Shown piece by piece: positions 1 through 12,300 of a stretch of 64,000 nucleotides of DNA; position 1 is the first letter of the stretch; every line of letters starts with the position of its first letter. Under the pieces are notes generated by a model. The model was not told the origin of the DNA, did not search any database, and was given only the letters and a program-made list of their open reading frames with translations. Source of the DNA: Lanius collurio. Taxonomy: Eukaryota > Chordata > Aves > Passeriformes > Laniidae. The DNA lies in assembly GCA_020086605.1 (NCBI GenBank), contig JACBWW010000097.1:383206-447205 (forward strand), given 5' to 3'. The translations under genes were made by a program, and so were the position numbers.

Positions 1-161
1 TCTTTTAGGGGAAGAATGGAGACTCAGGGGAGGGACTGATCATTGCCTGTGCTTACACTCAATACTTAAAATACAGTTTTTAAAAATCAGCTTAAAACCT
101 GCATGTTATACCCAATATTCAATAATTACAGCTACCTACTGAGAGCCCTGAAGCCTTTTAC

Positions 162-308
162 CTCTTCACTGACGTTCTGCAGCTGTTTGTGCAATGCCAG
201 CACCTCTTGTTTCAGGGTTTCCTTCTCCTGCTGTGTCACCTGCAGGTCGGATTTCAGCTGGGACATTTGGAGGTTGGTGCTCTGCAGAGTTTCATCAAGG
301 CTCTGAAC
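162..308 (-). CDS. NIN: NIN coding exon 23 (last in window)
   Basis: 147 nt, residues 1735-1783. SDLQVTQQEKETLKQEVLAL is followed by HKQLQN, matching human NIN. Acceptor ccttacag, donor gag|gtaaaa, phase 0/0. It is not terminal: the donor shows at least one more exon to the left of the window. Confidence 0.94.
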
Positions 309-3300
309 CTGTAAGGAGCAGGAGCACAGCTGGGCTTTTGCTGGGCCAAGATTCCCTGTGTGGAGCAGGTATCCCATGTGTTTAGGATCTCTGATGGAAG
401 GAGTGAAGTTAAAATGCTGATATCCCCCCTTTGGAAATGTTACATGGAGTTTATTGCTCCCTACAGCTCCCTGGCAGGAGGGTGGAGCTGAAGGGGGTCA
501 GGCTCTGCCCCCAGGGAACAAGGGACAGCAAACAGCCTCAAGTTGTGCCAAAGGAGGTTTAGATTGGAAATTTGGGAAAATTTCCTCATGGAAAAGGTTG
601 TCCAGCCCTGGCACAGCTGCCCAGGGCAGTGGTGGAGTCCCCATCCCTGGAGGGATTTAAAAGCTGTGTAGATGTGGCACTTGGGGACATGGGGCAGTGG
701 TGGCCTCGGCAGTGCTGGGGGAGTGGTTGGACTCGATCTCAGAGAGCTTTCCCAGCCTTAAAACTCTATAATTCCCAATGATTCCCAACTTTTTGTTCCA
801 AGCTTGCAGCCACCCACTTTGAATAGAGCCACAGTGCTGCATTTCCCAGAAACATCATTCAGCCCTGAGCATTTACTGTTACAAATGATATGCTGGGAAG
901 AAGCTTTCCCTTGAATTATTTATTCCTCCTGGCAGCCCACGGCCAAGGAGAAACTCCAGGAATGCTCAGCCAGGCAGGGAACCACTTCATCCTGAGGAAG
1001 GATGAGCCTGCACCAGGACAGAGGAGCAACAGCAGAGTCTCTGCAGTATTTTAGGAACCACCAGGCAGAGGGAATTGGCAAAAGTAACTCGGCTGCAGAG
1101 AGAAAAAGTCCCTCATGTTTAACAAGTTTCCTTTTGCCCTTTGAGAACATCACTTTGAAAGCCCCTCAAAGCAGCCAATCTCAGCTGCATGACATCAAAA
1201 GGGGGCTTTAATGAGAAAAAGCACTACAAGAGATGATCAGAATGCTTTTATCCAGGGTTAGAACATAAATCCCTGCTTTATACCTTGTCCTGGGAGATGG
1301 AGAGCTGCGCTTTCAGTGCCTGGCTCTGCTGCTCCCAGGATTTCTGCTCCTGCCTCAGGCTGCCGATGGCACTCTCCAAGCAGCTGACCTGAGCTACCTG
1401 CAATGAGATTACATCAGGAATCATCCCTCACTCAGGAGATTTTTTGACTCAATTTGACTTTAAGGCTTACCCTAGAGGGAATTAAAGCTAACGAAGGAAG
1501 GCAGGAAAACACAGGAGAGCAAAAAGCCCCTCAGCTCCCTGAATTTCCACACAATGGGATTATTATTTACAGAGTGCAGACTCCTCTGCTCCAGTTCAGA
1601 GTTACACTATGGTAAAGTTGCAATTAAAGTCCAAGAACACTGTCTTCCTTGTCCTGCTGCAATATTTATATCCTGGCCCCTCTTCCTTGCAATGTTTGGA
1701 ATTTTCTACATCATCAAATGACAGTAAAGCTGGGCTCCACAATTTAAGCTTTCCTCTCTAAGACCAGCTAGGAATAAAAACCAGGCAGTGGCAATTAAGC
1801 TTTTATCCAGCTTGAGGGTAAGAAAAAATATATCCAGAGAAGTTTTACAGGTTTTGGTGATACAGATAAAGATGTAAGAATTTTAACAGCACGTAGTGAT
1901 GAGGATTTGCAGTTCTTTCTTACCTTATCAACACATCTGTTCAGTTCCTCACTCAGGGCTTCTTTCTCTTTCTGCAGCTTTTCATTTTCAGTAATTAAAC
2001 TTGAAACTTCATTCTGAAGGTCAGAGAGCTCAGGACATCTGGGCAGCTGTGGGAAACAAACCCCTCACAGTTGCATTTCTGTGCTGTTGCAAAATTTGGC
2101 ATGAAAATCATGGGATGCCTGAACGGTTTGGGCTGGAAGGAACCTTTAAAGGTCATCCAGTTCCAATCCCTCTGGAGCAAGCAGGAACACCTTCCACTAT
2201 CCCAGGTTGCTCCCAGCCCTGTCCTTGGACACTTCCAGAGCTCCAGGGACAGCCACAATTTCTTTGAGCAGCCTGTGCCAGGGCCTCCTCACCCTCACAG
2301 GGAAAGGTTTTTCCATAATATCCCATCTAAATCACCGTGTGTTAAAACAGTGATTTAAACACACAGAGGGAAAGCCACTGCACTGCTGACTTCCAGTCCT
2401 TTTCCCAAGTGAGCCAGTGCTTTATCACTGCCTTCCCTCATTCCATCTCCTGCCTGTAATTACACTCCAGCCACAATCCACTCCTCTCTGAATAGGCCTC
2501 AGCTGCTTTTGCTTTTTAAGACCATTATCTACCCTGAGCACTGGGTGCCTCAACTGAGTGGTTTACACTGTGCAGAAAATGACTTTGTGGAGCCCTAATC
2601 AGGGAACTGACTCATTTGAAGCCTTCATTATCTGTGTTTATTAGCATATATTTACAGCCAATTGAACTGTGCTTGTACAGGAGATAACTGAGCTCTCCAG
2701 GAAATTATCCTCAGCCCTTGTGAGACTTTGGTATCTCCAGATGGGTTTAGCAACAGGAATTCTCCCTGATAGGACATGCTGGAGGAGCTCACTCCTTAAA
2801 TGGAGTTAATATGGGTTATATCTCCTGTTACACAGGGAAATGTTCTCCTGGGGATCCCATTTGTCCTGTTTATTCCTCGATTAGAGCTTTAAATCTTTAT
2901 CTTGACCAAAGCTTCTCTTTGTAGAGCCACAAAGAGAATCCTGTGTAGATTTTGTTATTCCCAAAAATCTTTTGGCAAAGTCTAAGTGAATCCAACCTTA
3001 TTTGAAGAATTGTGCATTGGACCTGGGAACAAGAGGAGTTACGGTCCCTTCCTTTTATGACCTTTCTTTAAAGAAATTAACTATTTCCATCTCTTAATTT
3101 TCATCCATTTGGAGATGGTGACAATTAATCTGATGGCACTCAAATAGAATCCCAAAAGGGTTTGGGTTGGAAGGGACCTTTAAGCCCACCCAGTCTCCCC
3201 ACCTTGCCATGGGCAGGGACACCTCCCACTAGCCCAGGCTGCTCCAAGCCCTGTCCAGCCTGGCCTTGGACATTCCCAGGGATCCAGGAGCAGCCACAGC

Positions 3301-6300
3301 TTCTCTGGGCAATAGGAAGCCACACCTGTTTTGTCTTCTCCAGCTCCTGCTTGAGGATGTGGTTCTCCTCCTCCAGGAGATGAGCTTGAACCTTCATTTT
3401 TGACACCTCCATCTCCAAACACGACACCATATTTGATGACTGCAAAAAAATAAAAGGCTCAGGTTTCAATTTAGGAGACTCACAGAGCACCAAAGTTTAA
3501 GCAGAGGATGCTGCAGCCACCAGATAGAGCTGGGATGGCACTGGATGAACAACAGCCATGCTGGAAACTGCAGGGAAACATTTGGCATCACTAAAAGCTG
3601 TGTTTTCAAGCCAAACCTGCACATTTTTCCCTCCTGGCTTTTGGCTGCTGCTGTGTTTAAGCCAGCACTTAGCAAAGCTCAGCTTTGCAACCCCATGCAC
3701 CTCCCAGGACAATTCCAAAGGATGCCAATTCCACAACACCTGAAGCCCAACTGTCCTATCAAATCCTGTACCTCTGCTTTGCAGTTTTCCATTTCCTCTT
3801 TCAGGAGCAGCCTCTCCTTTTCCCATTCTTCCAGGGTACACTTTCCCTCTTCCCTTTCCTTTTGCTTGAGCACCCTTGCCAGCTGTTGATTGAGATCCTG
3901 CACATCTGCTTGATTTTTGGAGTTCCTCTGGCTGAGTTCTGTGTTTTCAGAGTCCAGCTGTTGGTTCCTGGTCTTCAGATCTGCCACCTGAGTGGGGACA
4001 GCAGTGATTTTACACCAGGAATGAGATTTGGGATATTTCCCTTCTATTAAGGTGATTAAAGATCCGACAAGTGTCACTCAAACAGTGACTCCAACCAGTT
4101 AATTTCTCATAACTGGCCTTAATTAGACCAGCTAAATCAGTCACCCAGCACACCACTGCTCCCCCTTTCCCTTTGATGTAGATTTAGAGGGTTATCCAGT
4201 AGATTACTCTGAGCAATACCAAGATGACATGGATGTAAAAGCTACTCAAACCTTCTAACAAGCCACCCCTAAAATAAAAGCAGCAGCCACATGAATACAA
4301 CTGGCAGCATTCCTAGAGTCAGCCAGGTGGGGGAACGAGTAGAGGTTGAATGACAATCTGTTTCCCATGGGCTACTGCAGAGAATCACAGCAAAACTACA
4401 AAACACAAGATTTAAACTTTATATTTCTATGAAATAAACTCTCCAAGTTGACTATGGAAAGTGCTCTCCAGCCTGTAAGCTGACACAATTGCAGCTGCTG
4501 TCTTATGAGCAGGTCAAGCAAGCCTCATATCAATCCCAAAGACACAATAAAACAGTTATCAGAAAGTTTAAATTTATAAAATATTCGTTTTCTGCTGCCT
4601 TTGTGAGCACCCAAGGAACAGCTTTGATGCAGTTATGTTTTCCACAGAGAAGGTTCTGGGCTCAGGCCACACACCTGCTTTTTCAGGTTGTCAACCATCT
4701 TCTGCACAGCCACTTTCTCCTTTCTCACAGCCTCTATCTTCTGCCTATGGAAAAATGAAAGCTCATTAACATTAAAATCAATTATTAATATATAGAACTG
4801 CAAGGCTGGACAGGAGGACATCACCTCAAGTTGTGCCAAGAGAGGTTTAGCTTGGATATTGGGAAAATTTCCTCATGGAAAGGGTTGTCCAGCCCTGGCA
4901 CAGCTGCCCAGGGCAGTGGTGGAGTCCCCATCCCTGGAGGGATTTAAAAGCTGTGTGGATGTGGCACTTGGGGACATGGGGCAGCGTGGCCTTGGCAGTG
5001 CTGGATTAATGGTTGGACTTTATGATCTTGGAGGTCTTTTCCAACCTTAACAATTCCAAAAATGGGCTGTTTTTACCCTCACCAGATATGGTAATTGTGG
5101 ATATTTATTTATCCATTGCTCAGCATCCCTGTTCTGCATCAGCCTGGCAAGTGGCTCCACCCTCAAGGTGCCCCAAGTGGGTCTTTTCTAGAGGAGAAGA
5201 ATAATCCCAGGATCATGGAGGGTGTTCTGCACTTGCCAAAGACCCAACCACTGGAATAATCTGTCAGATGAGCCTCTCCCTGGCTTTGCTGAAGCACAAA
5301 TAATTGCATCAGGTCAGCTCCTGTGCAGGTCCTGTGCTCATGTGTGTTACTGGGTCACCTCAATGCCTACAGCTAAAACTCCTGCCTGGCTCTGGGCATG
5401 GGCAGGACAAGCTGGGGCAGGGAAAAAGATGAAGAATAACCTGTCAGGCTGATGGATTTCCAACAGCATCATGAAATAACCCCATTTTGGATTTGTACAG
5501 CACCTAACACACAAAGGAGCTGGGAGAGAAGGGATGAACCCATTGTGGCAGAGCCACAGCCACAGCCTGAAGGCATCCCAGGGTACCTTTCCCGTGGAAT
5601 TCTCACCTCATTTCTTCCCTGGAGCCACTTAGCTCCCTCAGTTTCAGGCTGGAGGCACTCCCTTCCTCATTTAATAAAGTCACTTCGTTTTTCAGGACGG
5701 CGTTTTCCTCACGGAGCTTCTCAGCCTCACACCTGTGGCAGAGACAGGAGGCAAGTGAGAAAACAGTTCCTGTAGGACACGTGGGGAGGAAAACAGCCCC
5801 ACAAGTCAGAGCTACCTGCAATGCTTCAAAAAAAAAAGCTACAGTTGCCTTGTTTTATGTATAAATGGTATGTTTATGTTATCCAGGAATTTAGCAAGAG
5901 CACTCCCCAGTTTGTTCAAAAAGCCCTGAATTTTTACAACAAACTTTAGAAAAACCATGGGGTTTCGGGTTTGTTTTTGTACAGCTCAAGTAAGTTCAAA
6001 TGTGAAGTTTCACACTAATATTTTACATATCTTTCAGTCCTTAAACTTAACACTGCAATGTGCAGATGGCCAGGAGGGTGAGCTGTTTCCCCATCTGGAA
6101 TTCAGAATTCTGGGAACAACACGGTTGGAAAGTCTTTTTGTGTCCCCAGGCGACTGCACAGAAATAACTCAGCCATGGTGGGACACCTGAAAGAACAATT
6201 TCCTGCAGGAAGCTGGTGCTGAACAATAATTAAGCCACTTGTAACCACTTTATCCATTCAAAAAGAAAGAAATCTTGCTGAAATACAGCAGTTAAAAACA

Positions 6301-9300
6301 AGGAGGTAAAACTTACAATGAATATAATATAATGAATAGATGTTTTATAACTATATTTAGCATATCACACTCCTGAGGGGTTCCTAACTGGGAAAAAAAA
6401 AATCCCTATAATTTTCTAGTATTAATTTAAATACTGAGAGAAATAGAAGCACTTTTAGCATTTCAAATTACCATCACTCTATAGCATTAACCTGAAACAC
6501 TGAGGAAAAACAGGAGCAATTTTAGCCTTGTGAGCAACATTCAGCTCTAGAAGGGAACAAACCGAGTGAGGTGATATTAGTAAGAGCTACAAAGCACTCT
6601 GAAGTGTTACCATGGATTTTGGACATGGAAGTACAATGGGTTTGTGCTGGACCACGAGCTACACACTGCAACGGTGACATCCACAGACAGGACAGCTGGC
6701 AGGTGCTCCTGCTTAGGTGGTGGGCACAGAGAGGAGTAAGTCACACACAGGTTACTTCTCCCAGTGGTCTGTATCCATGATTAGAGGAGTTAGGAGTCCA
6801 CGGCACTGTTTGCTACTCAGAGCTAAGTCAGAGTTAAACTACGGTGGTTAAAGGAGCAGCCAAGGCAGCGCTGGGTTAGTGGCTAACGTTGGGTTACGTT
6901 ACCTCAGCAGGTCAACCTTCTGCTGCAGCTCAGTGCACGTGCTCTGCAAGCCCTGGGTCACTGCCTTCCTCTCCTCTGGGTGACCCAGAGCTTTCTCCTT
7001 CACCTGTGGGTGGAGAGCCCTCATTCCTGCTTTGCCCACTTCTGTCACCGCGCTGTGGCTTCGGGCATTGCTGTCCTGCTGGCCCATAAATGCAGTGGGA
7101 TGTTCTTCCAGCTTCCCACCTCTCGTGTTACTGGGCCCATCTGTGTTTCCTTGAGCATCTTGTTCTTGGACACCTTCCAGTTCTTTAACATTTTCCATTT
7201 CTTTAACTTTCTGGAGGAACTTGGTGTTTTCCTCTTCCAACTTGACGCTTTCCACCTCACTTTCTTCTTGTTCACAATGAAGCCTTCTCAGCCTATGCAG
7301 GTTGTCTTCCAGCACTTTATTTTTTTCAATTAGCTGTATCATTTCAGCTTTCAGATCCTCATTTTCTACCTGAATTTCTTCTTGTAGCAACAGAAGTTCA
7401 GCCTGTGCCATGGATCGGTCTTCCAGCTCTTCCACCCTTTTCCAGAGCTGAGCTATTACACTCTTCAGGTCACCACTTGCTGCCCCAGGAGTGTGATCCA
7501 GCAGGAGAGAGGCTTCGCTCAGTTCTTCAGCCTCCTCCAGCTCCACCTGCAGCTTCAAAGCATCAGAAACAAACCCTTTATTTTTGGGAGCTATTCTGGG
7601 ATTTAGCAGACAAACATTCTGCTGCTTGACATCGTTGTGTAGCATTTTTGGCCTGGGAACTTTCTCCAGATCTCTCTTTTTTGGCAGCAGAGGCACCCCA
7701 GAAAAGAGCTCTTGGTTCTTGTCACAATTCTGGTTGCCATCAGCATCCAGAGCTGCTTGACTTCCTTGGATCCACCACCCCTGTGCCTCAGGATGGCCAC
7801 CAGCTCTGGCTGTCACACATCCCTCCTCCAAATCCGAATCCATCTCCGACACTTCTTCCAGGTCTGTAGTATCAGCCTCCAAAGGTGGAAGGACATTAAA
7901 ATCTGCTCCCATGGCTACACCTTGACAATCACTGGGCAACCCTTCAAAGCTGGCATCTATCTCTGGTTCTGAGCCAGAGTGGGAACAGCCAGGACTGGGA
8001 GGCTGCAGGGGCTCCTGCTCCGGCGCTTCCAGCTGGTGCTGCAGCCTCAGGATCTGGGCTGCCATCCTGACATTCTCCTTCACTGCCTGCTCATGCACCT
8101 TCTGCAGGTTTTGGAGAACATCCCCATCATCTCCCAGAGGAGCTGCACAGGGAAAGGCAGCGATTTGGCTCTTGGCTTTTGCATACTCACTCTCCAGGAC
8201 CCTGTAATGGCTCTGCAGGGCAGAAAAGCTCCGTGCTTCCCACTGCAGTTTCTGTATTTTCCCTTGGAGGTCTGAGATTTCCAAACTCATCTCAGCCTTT
8301 TCTGTCTCTGCTCTCTCACAAATGCCTTTGTTTAAGCTCTCCAAAGCAAGAAGTTTGGAATTGAGCTCTTCTTTCTCTCGCTTATACTCACTGTCCAGTC
8401 TCTCCAGCTTTTCCCTAACCCTCTTCCCATTTTCCTCCACTGTGGATATATGTTCATCTTTCTCCTTTAGCTCTTTTTTATGGTCATTTTGGAGTTGGGC
8501 TATTTTCTCATTCAGCTTTTCCTCTTGCTCCTGGGCAGCATTCCTCAGGTCCTGCAGCTCCTTCTCCAGCTGCTCCCTCTCACACATCAGCTGGTTCACT
8601 TCTTCCTTGAAATTTTTCTCCAGGAGATCCTTCTCCTGGGTCAGGGCAGAAGAAACAGCCTTTTCACTTGCCAGACTTTCCTTCAGCTGCTCGTGGGCTT
8701 CAGCAGCCTCCTGAGCAATTTCATCCCTTTCAAACTCCCACTGGGATTTCTCCTCTCTTTGCTGTTCAGCAAGTTCCTGCAGCTCTCGCTGGTAACGTCC
8801 TTCCAGACTCTGGAGGGTTTCTTCATATTTATTCACAAGTGTTTGTGTGTCCACAGAAAACTGAGTTTGTGCATGAGATGCTCTTCTCTTATAGTCACTT
8901 GCCATTTTTTTCCTAGACATGGTTAACATAAGATATTACTAAACTACCTCAGAGATTAAAGAGGTTTTTTAGGCTGAATAAAACAAGTTGGAATTTTTTT
9001 TTTTCACTGACTACTGGATGGGTGTTTCTGGAAGCCATAAGTTAAAATGGAGGCAATTTGGTGAAACTTCAAAAAGAAAAACTGCCTTGGAAAAGTGTAA
9101 AAGCTCATGAAATGTCCTCAGAAAAGGTTGCATGTGCAATACGTGCCCTCCTGTTCCTGTGCTCAGATTTTTGGGGGGCAGATGCTCTCACCCCCATCAC
9201 CCCAGGATGGTTTCAGTTTCTTCTGACTCTCGATGTTGGCTACAAGCACTTCCCAGCCACCCCTTTCCTTCCTCAGCAAAGAACTCTGCAAACCCTCAGG

Positions 9301-12300
9301 TTTTAAAAGGACCAAGCAGGGATTTGTGGAGCACAGGGATCCCGAACAGAGCTCCAGGTAATCACACCTGGTTATGCTTTAACACTGCTGCTGCCTCTGG
9401 GCGAGCTAAAAATGAATCTAAATATCTGCTTGAGAAAGGTCAGGAGAGAAAAAAACCCTGGAGAGGAGCCCAGTGCTGTGGAACAGAGCAGGAACAGCAC
9501 TGTGCAGTCAGGACACCTGGAATGCCACAGCAGGGAAGTGTTTCTGCACTAGGATCACCCCGGTCACCGTGCTCCAGCACTGTCCCCACGGCAGGTGACA
9601 CTCACCTTTCCTCCTCCAGCTCCTGCTTGTGCTTCCTCAGCAGCTCTTCCTGCAGCTCCTCCTTCTCCAGAGCGTGCACCTCTGCCAGCCTCTTCACCTG
9701 CTCGTGGAAGCCTCGTTCCAGCTCCCCCTTCTCCTCCTGCAGGGTCTGCACCAGAACTCTCATCTTTTCTTCCACCCAGACACTGTTTTGGATCAGCTCC
9801 TCCCGCTCCTGCCTGAACTTCTCATTCACCTGCTCCAGTCTGGCCCTGACATCATCTTCATGCTCCTGCCTCAACAGCTCCTGCAGATTGGCTTTTTCCT
9901 CGTTGAAATGCATCTGTAATTTGTTTTTCTCCTCGTTGTATTTACAGTCGAGCTTTTCCTGCTGCTCTCTGAGTGCTGCTGCCTCTCCCTGCAGCTCTGC
10001 CACTTGATTTTTAAGGCCAGTGATCTGCTTTTCCATGATATTCATCTCCTCAGTGTACTTCTGCCTCATATCCTCCTGCTCCTTTTCCCAGTGGGCTTTT
10101 GTCTCATCCAGCTGCTTTTCATAATGGCTCACCTAGAGAAGGGAAAGCAGGATGGCTTTGTTCATTTTCCACAGAATGTTCTACAGGGATGTTTCCCTCA
10201 ATATTTCCATCTAGTTTTATGTATTCATGCTGCTGAATATTTTGATTTACACTTCAGCATCTTATATTGATTTCCCTGGAAAGAATGTTCAAGTGCCCAG
10301 CTTTATTTCTTATTGGGATCATAGAATCCCAAATTGGTTTTGGGTGGGAAGGGGCCTTACAGACCATCTCATTCCAGCACTTACTGTGTCCTCAAGCTCC
10401 TGCTTGAGGTGATGCAGATCCCTGTGGTGTTGCTCCTTCATCTGCTCGATGGCCATTTCTGCCTCTATGCTCATATTTAATGGGTTGCAGTCTTCTGAAC
10501 CAAGTCCTTTAGAAACAGTAATTAGATAATAATTTATAGAACTATATAAACATTAATTATACAGTACCTATATTATTTCATCATTTTAAGACTGTTTAGC
10601 AGCTCTCAAAATCCCATCACAAACACAGCCGAGTAACTGCAAACATTCATTTCAGCAGTCGTATTCCAAATTAACATTAAACACCAAAATAGAGGTGGTG
10701 ACCAAATCTCCCTGGGAAGGTTGTCATGGAATTACCTGTAAGATGTTATCAACACCCACAGCACAGCTCTCAGTCCTACAGGAGGTACTTTTTTACCTTG
10801 GTCAGGCTCAATCCCACTGTTGCCGTGACTCTTCATGTCAACATCAAACTCTTCCGACAGGGAATTTTTCAGGGAAGGCCTGAGCACTCTGCCTTGGGCA
10901 CGGTACTCCTGCAGCTCTGAGTGCAGCTCATCGATCTGGTCCTGCAGCTCCTGAGGTGGAGGGGGAAAAAAGGCTGAGGGAAAGGAACCAAGGCAGCTGA
11001 AAATCCACCCAGTCCCACCACGGGACATTCAGGTGGGAATTACAGCAGGGAAAGACTTGTCAATAATCCATAGTACCATAGGCACCCTTCTGTCAGCAAA
11101 ACAACAAGGGGAATGGCTTCCCACTGCCAGAGGGCAGGGATGGATGGCATATGGGGAAGGAATTGTTCCCTGGCAGGGTGGGCAGGCCCTGGCACAGGGT
11201 GCCCAGAGAAGCTGTGGCTGCCCCTGGATCCCTGGCAGTGCCCAAGGCCAGGATGGATGGGGCTTGGATGTGGCTGCCTGGGATTAGTGGAAGGTGTCCC
11301 TGCCCATGGCAGGGGGTGGAACAAGAAGATTTTTAAGGTCCCATCCAACCCAAACCATTCTGGGATTCTCTGGTGATTCTCCAATTCCAAACCCTCAAAG
11401 GTGAATCCATAACACGCTCCAGGATCTTTCCCTTCATTCCTTCTTCCAGTGACCTTTTATTTAAAAGCAGCTTAGTTAACATTTTCAAACAGTTGGGAAA
11501 TGCCTCCTCAAACATCATCTACTTGAAAGAGCAAATCAGAAGCAAAAGATCAGATGAGGAAAGAGATCCCCTCGTTACTGCATTTACCATCTGGTCCTTC
11601 TGCCCGGCTGCCAGCGGAACCTCCCGAGGGTTTGTGCCAAGTGCCGTGCACCCCATCCCAGGAACAGCAGTTATTGAGGAAAACAACTCCCTGAGTGTGC
11701 AAACACAGAATCCTGCAGGTCTCAAAGGCCCAGGAAGTGAACCTTGGGCACTGATTTATATCTGCCCTCCTCAAAAATAAAAAAATCAGCTCCCTATCGA
11801 GCAGTATCGATTCAACACCTATTTCTAGACTATTTTTGCTTTTAAACTGCAGCTTCCTAAGAGCTGCCATGCTGTTTCCAATCCAACAGCCTTTTGCAAA
11901 GGCAGCCCTTTACTGAATGGAAAGGATCCTGCAGAGCAGATCACAGAATCACAAAACAGTTTGGGTTGCAAGAGACCTTAAACCCCTCCAGTTCCACCCT
12001 CTTGCCATGGCAGGGACACCTCCCACTGTCCCAGGTTGCTCCCAGCCCTGTCCAGCCTGGCCTTGGACACTTCCAGGGATCCAGAGGCAGCCACAGCTTC
12101 TCTGGGCAACAGATGGCCTGGTACCACTGCAGGCATCAGAGAGCAGATGTGTAAATAGATAACTGGCAGGCTCATCTTAAAGTGTTTCAACCATACAAGA
12201 TTTGAGGAGGAGAAGGTAAACTTTCAATTCTCAGGGTTATTTTTCAAAAATATTTCTGAAAACCAGTAAAACATGGATGTATCTTATTTGTCCTCTAAGT

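Noticed and set aside
8480..8926. 148-codon plus-strand open frame
   Set aside because: Antisense shadow of the giant NIN exon.
9132..10007. 291-codon plus-strand open frame
   Set aside because: It lies antisense to NIN coding exon 15 and reads as Ser/Cys/Leu-rich antisense of coiled coil, with no family match.
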